64,000 bases of DNA from Pseudomonas viridiflava (GTDB lineage: Bacteria; Pseudomonadota; Gammaproteobacteria; Pseudomonadales; Pseudomonadaceae). Each line of letters opens with the position of its first letter. Position 1 is the first letter of the stretch. Made by a program: the position numbers and the translations under genes. Of this stretch, positions 61,869 through 64,000 are shown in pieces. The notes below the pieces were generated by a model. The model had not been told where the DNA came from. It ran no database searches and saw only the letters and a program-made list of their open reading frames with translations. Location of the stretch: positions 372,001 to 436,000 of the forward strand of contig NZ_UUPU01000085.1 of the NCBI RefSeq assembly GCF_900591205.1. The letters are read 5' to 3'.

Positions 61869-62996
61869 TCAGTACTTATGGTCGCTGAGCAGGTCTTGCA
61901 CGCTGGACGACGGCCAGCGTTTGTAGAACTTCAGCAGCTCGGCGGCGCGGTTGGTGAAGATGCCGTCGACGCCGGCTTTCATCACCTTGTCGAAGTCCAC
62001 CGGCTCATCCACGGTATAAACGTGCACCAGCAGGCCCTTGTCGTGGGTCAGCTTGTTCATTTCAGGCTTCACCAGGTCGGTGTAGCTCTGATCGCCATGG
62101 TCGGTCAGCTCAGCCGATGGGCCGGTGCCGATGGCGCCGAGGCTCTTGGCTTCATCTACCCATTTTTCGAACTCGGCGGTGTCTTTCGGCTCTTGCTTGG
62201 CGTAGTAGGCGGCCTTGGTCGGTTCGCCGGACTCGGCGAAGGTTTGCGTGGATTTCGGCTCGATGCTGCCTGGGCCGACCCACAGCAGCAGGATTTTCGG
62301 GGTGTTCGGCATTTCTTTCTGCAGTTCTTTGAGGCTGGCCGTCTCGAAGGTTTGCAGCACCACGCGGCCCTTGCCCTGGCCGACGCCGGTGTTGCTCTTG
62401 CCCAGCTTGGAGCCAGCGGAGCTCAACCAGCCTTTGTCCAGCAGCTTGTTTTTCAGGTCGGCTTCGATACCCGGGAATTGCTTGGGCTCCTTGGTTTCGA
62501 TGTACAGGCCGGGTTTGTGCTGCGGGTTGCCTTCGGCGATCTTGATGATGTCGTCCAGGCTCTGGATTTTCAGGCCGACGAAGCCTGGGCGCGCACGGTC
62601 CGGGTAGGCGGCGTTGAACCAGCTGCCGGCGTCGAGGGTTTGCAGTTCTTTCCAGGTGAACTCGTTGGCCGAGGCGTCTTTGCGCTCGGGAAACTTGGTG
62701 GCCACGTCGGTGGTGCGCTGCAGGTTGTTGTCGTGCAGGGCGAACAGGACCCCGTCCTTGCTGCGCTGCAGGTCCATTTCCAGGTAGTCGGCGCCCAGGT
62801 CGCGTGCGACCTTGTAGGCGGCGGCGGTGGACTCCGGCGCGTCGTAGGAAGCCCCACGGTGAGCGATCACGGCAGGGTAGGGAATGCCTTCGTTTGTCGC
62901 CAATTCAGCCGGGCTGATCGGTTCGGCAGCCTGTGCCTGGCCGAGGCCGAGCGCCAGTGCGAGCAGCAGGGCGCGCTTGGAAAACGTGACAGGCAT
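61869..62996 (-). CDS. glpQ: Glycerophosphodiester phosphodiesterase
   Basis: The 375-residue periplasmic enzyme has a signal peptide (cleavage after AQA near residue 23), and catalytic residues in VIAHRGASYDAPEST (H46, E55), LEMDLQ (E73, D75) and HDNNLQRT (H88). It cleaves glycerophosphodiesters to glycerol 3-phosphate and alcohol. The ATG giving MPVTFSKRALL has AAAGGAC upstream; a longer frame lacks family support. Confidence 0.9.
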   Translation of the reverse strand: MPVTFSKRALLLALALGLGQAQAAEPISPAELATNEGIPYPAVIAHRGASYDAPESTAAAYKVARDLGADYLEMDLQRSKDGVLFALHDNNLQRTTDVATKFPERKDASANEFTWKELQTLDAGSWFNAAYPDRARPGFVGLKIQSLDDIIKIAEGNPQHKPGLYIETKEPKQFPGIEADLKNKLLDKGWLSSAGSKLGKSNTGVGQGKGRVVLQTFETASLKELQKEMPNTPKILLLWVGPGSIEPKSTQTFAESGEPTKAAYYAKQEPKDTAEFEKWVDEAKSLGAIGTGPSAELTDHGDQSYTDLVKPEMNKLTHDKGLLVHVYTVDEPVDFDKVMKAGVDGIFTNRAAELLKFYKRWPSSSVQDLLSDHKY

Positions 62997-63228
62997 ATGC
63001 GAAGTCCTTTCGTGGAGGTAGCTTTGAGAAGGCCTCCTTTTTAACAATTGATTGCGAAAGGCGCTATCACCAAACCGACATTAACGTGCGCACGGGCCAA
63101 TTTTCTTGGTTTTTTTGGGACGCATTCCAGTACTCTTGCCCGAAGCCGCCCCGTTAGAGGACGGCACTTTCCGCCACGCGTGTAAACCATCTTTCCAGTC
63201 CCTATAGGACTTTTCAGTGAGGTTTACC
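62997..63228. other. Divergent intergenic region
   Basis: Promoter region for glpQ on one side and the small gene on the other. No hairpin or known operator is evident. Confidence 0.35.
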
Positions 63229-63552
63229 ATGCGCATCACTTCCGAGCTTATTTGTCAGGCCGCCGACCAACTCCATGGCTTTGTCGGCCTGAACCGCAAG
63301 ACTGGCCAGTACATCGTACGTTTCAGCGAAGACTCCTTCGGCATGGACGTGGCCGATGACGGCATCATCCCCACCGCCGAATTTGTCTGGCTGCCGGCCC
63401 CCGAGCAAACCATGACCCTGTCCCGCGAGCGCATCCAGTTGCTGCTCGATCAGAATATCGACGACCGTATCAACATCAGCGAACCGCTGCGCGTGTATAT
63501 GCGGCGCGTGGAAATCCCACAGATCAGTGCGTTGCGCAGCCTGGTGAGTTAG
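63229..63552 (+). CDS. Conserved protein of unknown function
   Basis: The 107-residue protein begins MRITSELICQAADQLHGFVG, with GTGAGG about six bases before the ATG. It has a compact alpha/beta composition (NRKTGQYIVRFSEDSFGMDV) and no signal peptide. Its codon usage is typical of the genome. I recognise no domain. Confidence 0.75.
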   Translation: MRITSELICQAADQLHGFVGLNRKTGQYIVRFSEDSFGMDVADDGIIPTAEFVWLPAPEQTMTLSRERIQLLLDQNIDDRINISEPLRVYMRRVEIPQISALRSLVS

Positions 63553-63562
63553 TAAGTGCTGC

Positions 63563-63825
63563 GAGCAGGCTTGTTATGGTGAGCAGGCTTGTAGTGGCAA
63601 GCAGGCTTGTTTTGGTAAGCAGGCTTATTGTGGCAAGTAGGCTTGTAGTGGCGAGCGGGCTTGTAGTGGCGAGCGGGCTTGCCCGCGTTGGGGTGCGAAG
63701 CGCCCCCCCTTCAGCCTCCTCGGTATTTCAGATACACCGAGAGCGCTGGTTTTGGGGCTGCTTCGCACCCCAACGCGGGCAAGCCCGCTCGCCACAACAA
63801 GCCTGCTTGCCACACAAGCCTGCTC
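63563..63825. repeat. REPIN flanked by 18-bp tandem repeats grown from its arm
   Basis: Six consecutive 18-base units of the form GAGCAGGCTTGTAGTGGC run into a REPIN whose first arm starts GAGCGGGCTTGCCCGCG. On the far side its second arm is followed by about two units in inverted orientation (GCCACAACAAGCCTGCTT and a 17-base copy). The units match the beginning of the REP arm, so the array seems to be built by repeated duplication of that end. Confidence 0.9.
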
Positions 63826-63840
63826 GAAACACATGCAGGG

Positions 63841-64000
63841 TTACTCGCTCGTGAAGGCGTAAGCCCGCTCCACCTTGCACACCCGCGTTTGAAACGCCGA
63901 GTACCAGGTGGCGCGCCCTTGCTCGCGCACCGCACGGTGCTCGGCCTGCTGCTTCCAGGCCAGGATCGCCGCCTCGCTTTCCCAGTACGACACGGTAATG
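63841..64000 (-). CDS. Antibiotic-biosynthesis-monooxygenase-like protein, 5' truncated
   Basis: The last 52 codons are present, reading SYWESEAAILAWKQQAEHR and ending FTSE; the start is beyond the window. The pattern (YWxSxxAIxAWKxxxEH) is that of the ABM/YgiN dimeric alpha-beta-barrel family, whose members act as quinone or heme monooxygenases. The stop lies next to the tandem array. Confidence 0.8.
   Translation of the reverse strand, partial: ITVSYWESEAAILAWKQQAEHRAVREQGRATWYSAFQTRVCKVERAYAFTSE

Noticed and set aside
63563..63825. CRISPR array
   Set aside because: The units are contiguous with no spacers, they derive from a REP arm, and no cas gene is near.

Overview
The window is high-GC Gram-negative chromosomal DNA that fits the Pseudomonas fluorescens group. 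The grounds are the gene order gtsABCD-oprB-hexR-zwf-pgl-eda, tandem fadD2/fadD1, Pseudomonas-type families throughout, and at least a dozen REP/REPIN palindromes of the classes known from that group (GTGGGAGGGGGCTTGC-like, GTGGGAGCTGGCTTGCCTGCG-like and GCGAGCGGGCTTGCCCGCG-like). I see no tRNA, rRNA, insertion sequence, prophage or CRISPR array. It reads as ordinary core-plus-accessory chromosome, with both end genes cut by the window edges.

Layout. 0-2.7 kb: end of an argP-like LysR gene, a nucleotide-sugar-type epimerase and a membrane coiled-coil protein. 2.7-15 kb: glucose uptake and Entner-Doudoroff block, made of an AGE-family epimerase, the GtsABCD transporter, OprB porin, a mutarotase, HexR, and zwf-pgl-eda. 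A near-identical palindrome stands before both the epimerase and gtsA, and a HexR-type site stands before zwf. 15-27 kb: PLP enzyme, small conserved proteins, MaoC hydratase, alpha/beta hydrolase, two FadD acyl-CoA ligases, CsbD, a YihY membrane protein, peptide deformylase, an exported methyltransferase and an acetyltransferase. 27-35 kb: a GST/LysR pair, a soluble PAS-PAS chemoreceptor of the BdlA type, a GST-SDR-MFS gene set and an MlaA lipoprotein. 35-41 kb: an OmpR/EnvZ-type two-component pair and the gluconate regulon gntR/gntK/gntT with three matching operators. 41-48 kb: alaC, a GyrI-like protein, a hipBA toxin-antitoxin module, and an ECF42-type sigma factor operon with its own candidate promoter. 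48-57 kb: PACE efflux protein, SDR, three LysR regulators, 5-oxoprolinase genes pxpABC and a Pit phosphate transporter. 57-64 kb: ZntB-type transporter, a membrane chemoreceptor, a GAF histidine kinase, a PepSY protein, GlpQ, a small conserved protein, an 18-bp tandem array grown from a REPIN, and the end of an antibiotic-biosynthesis-monooxygenase-like gene.

How it works together. Glucose crosses the outer membrane through OprB and the inner membrane through GtsABCD. After phosphorylation by a kinase not in the window, Zwf and Pgl make 6-phosphogluconate, which is also the product of GntT plus GntK from gluconate. Eda closes the Entner-Doudoroff pathway and HexR and GntR are the visible regulators. 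The edd, glk, gltR and gtrS genes that precede gtsA in P. putida and P. aeruginosa are not next to it here.
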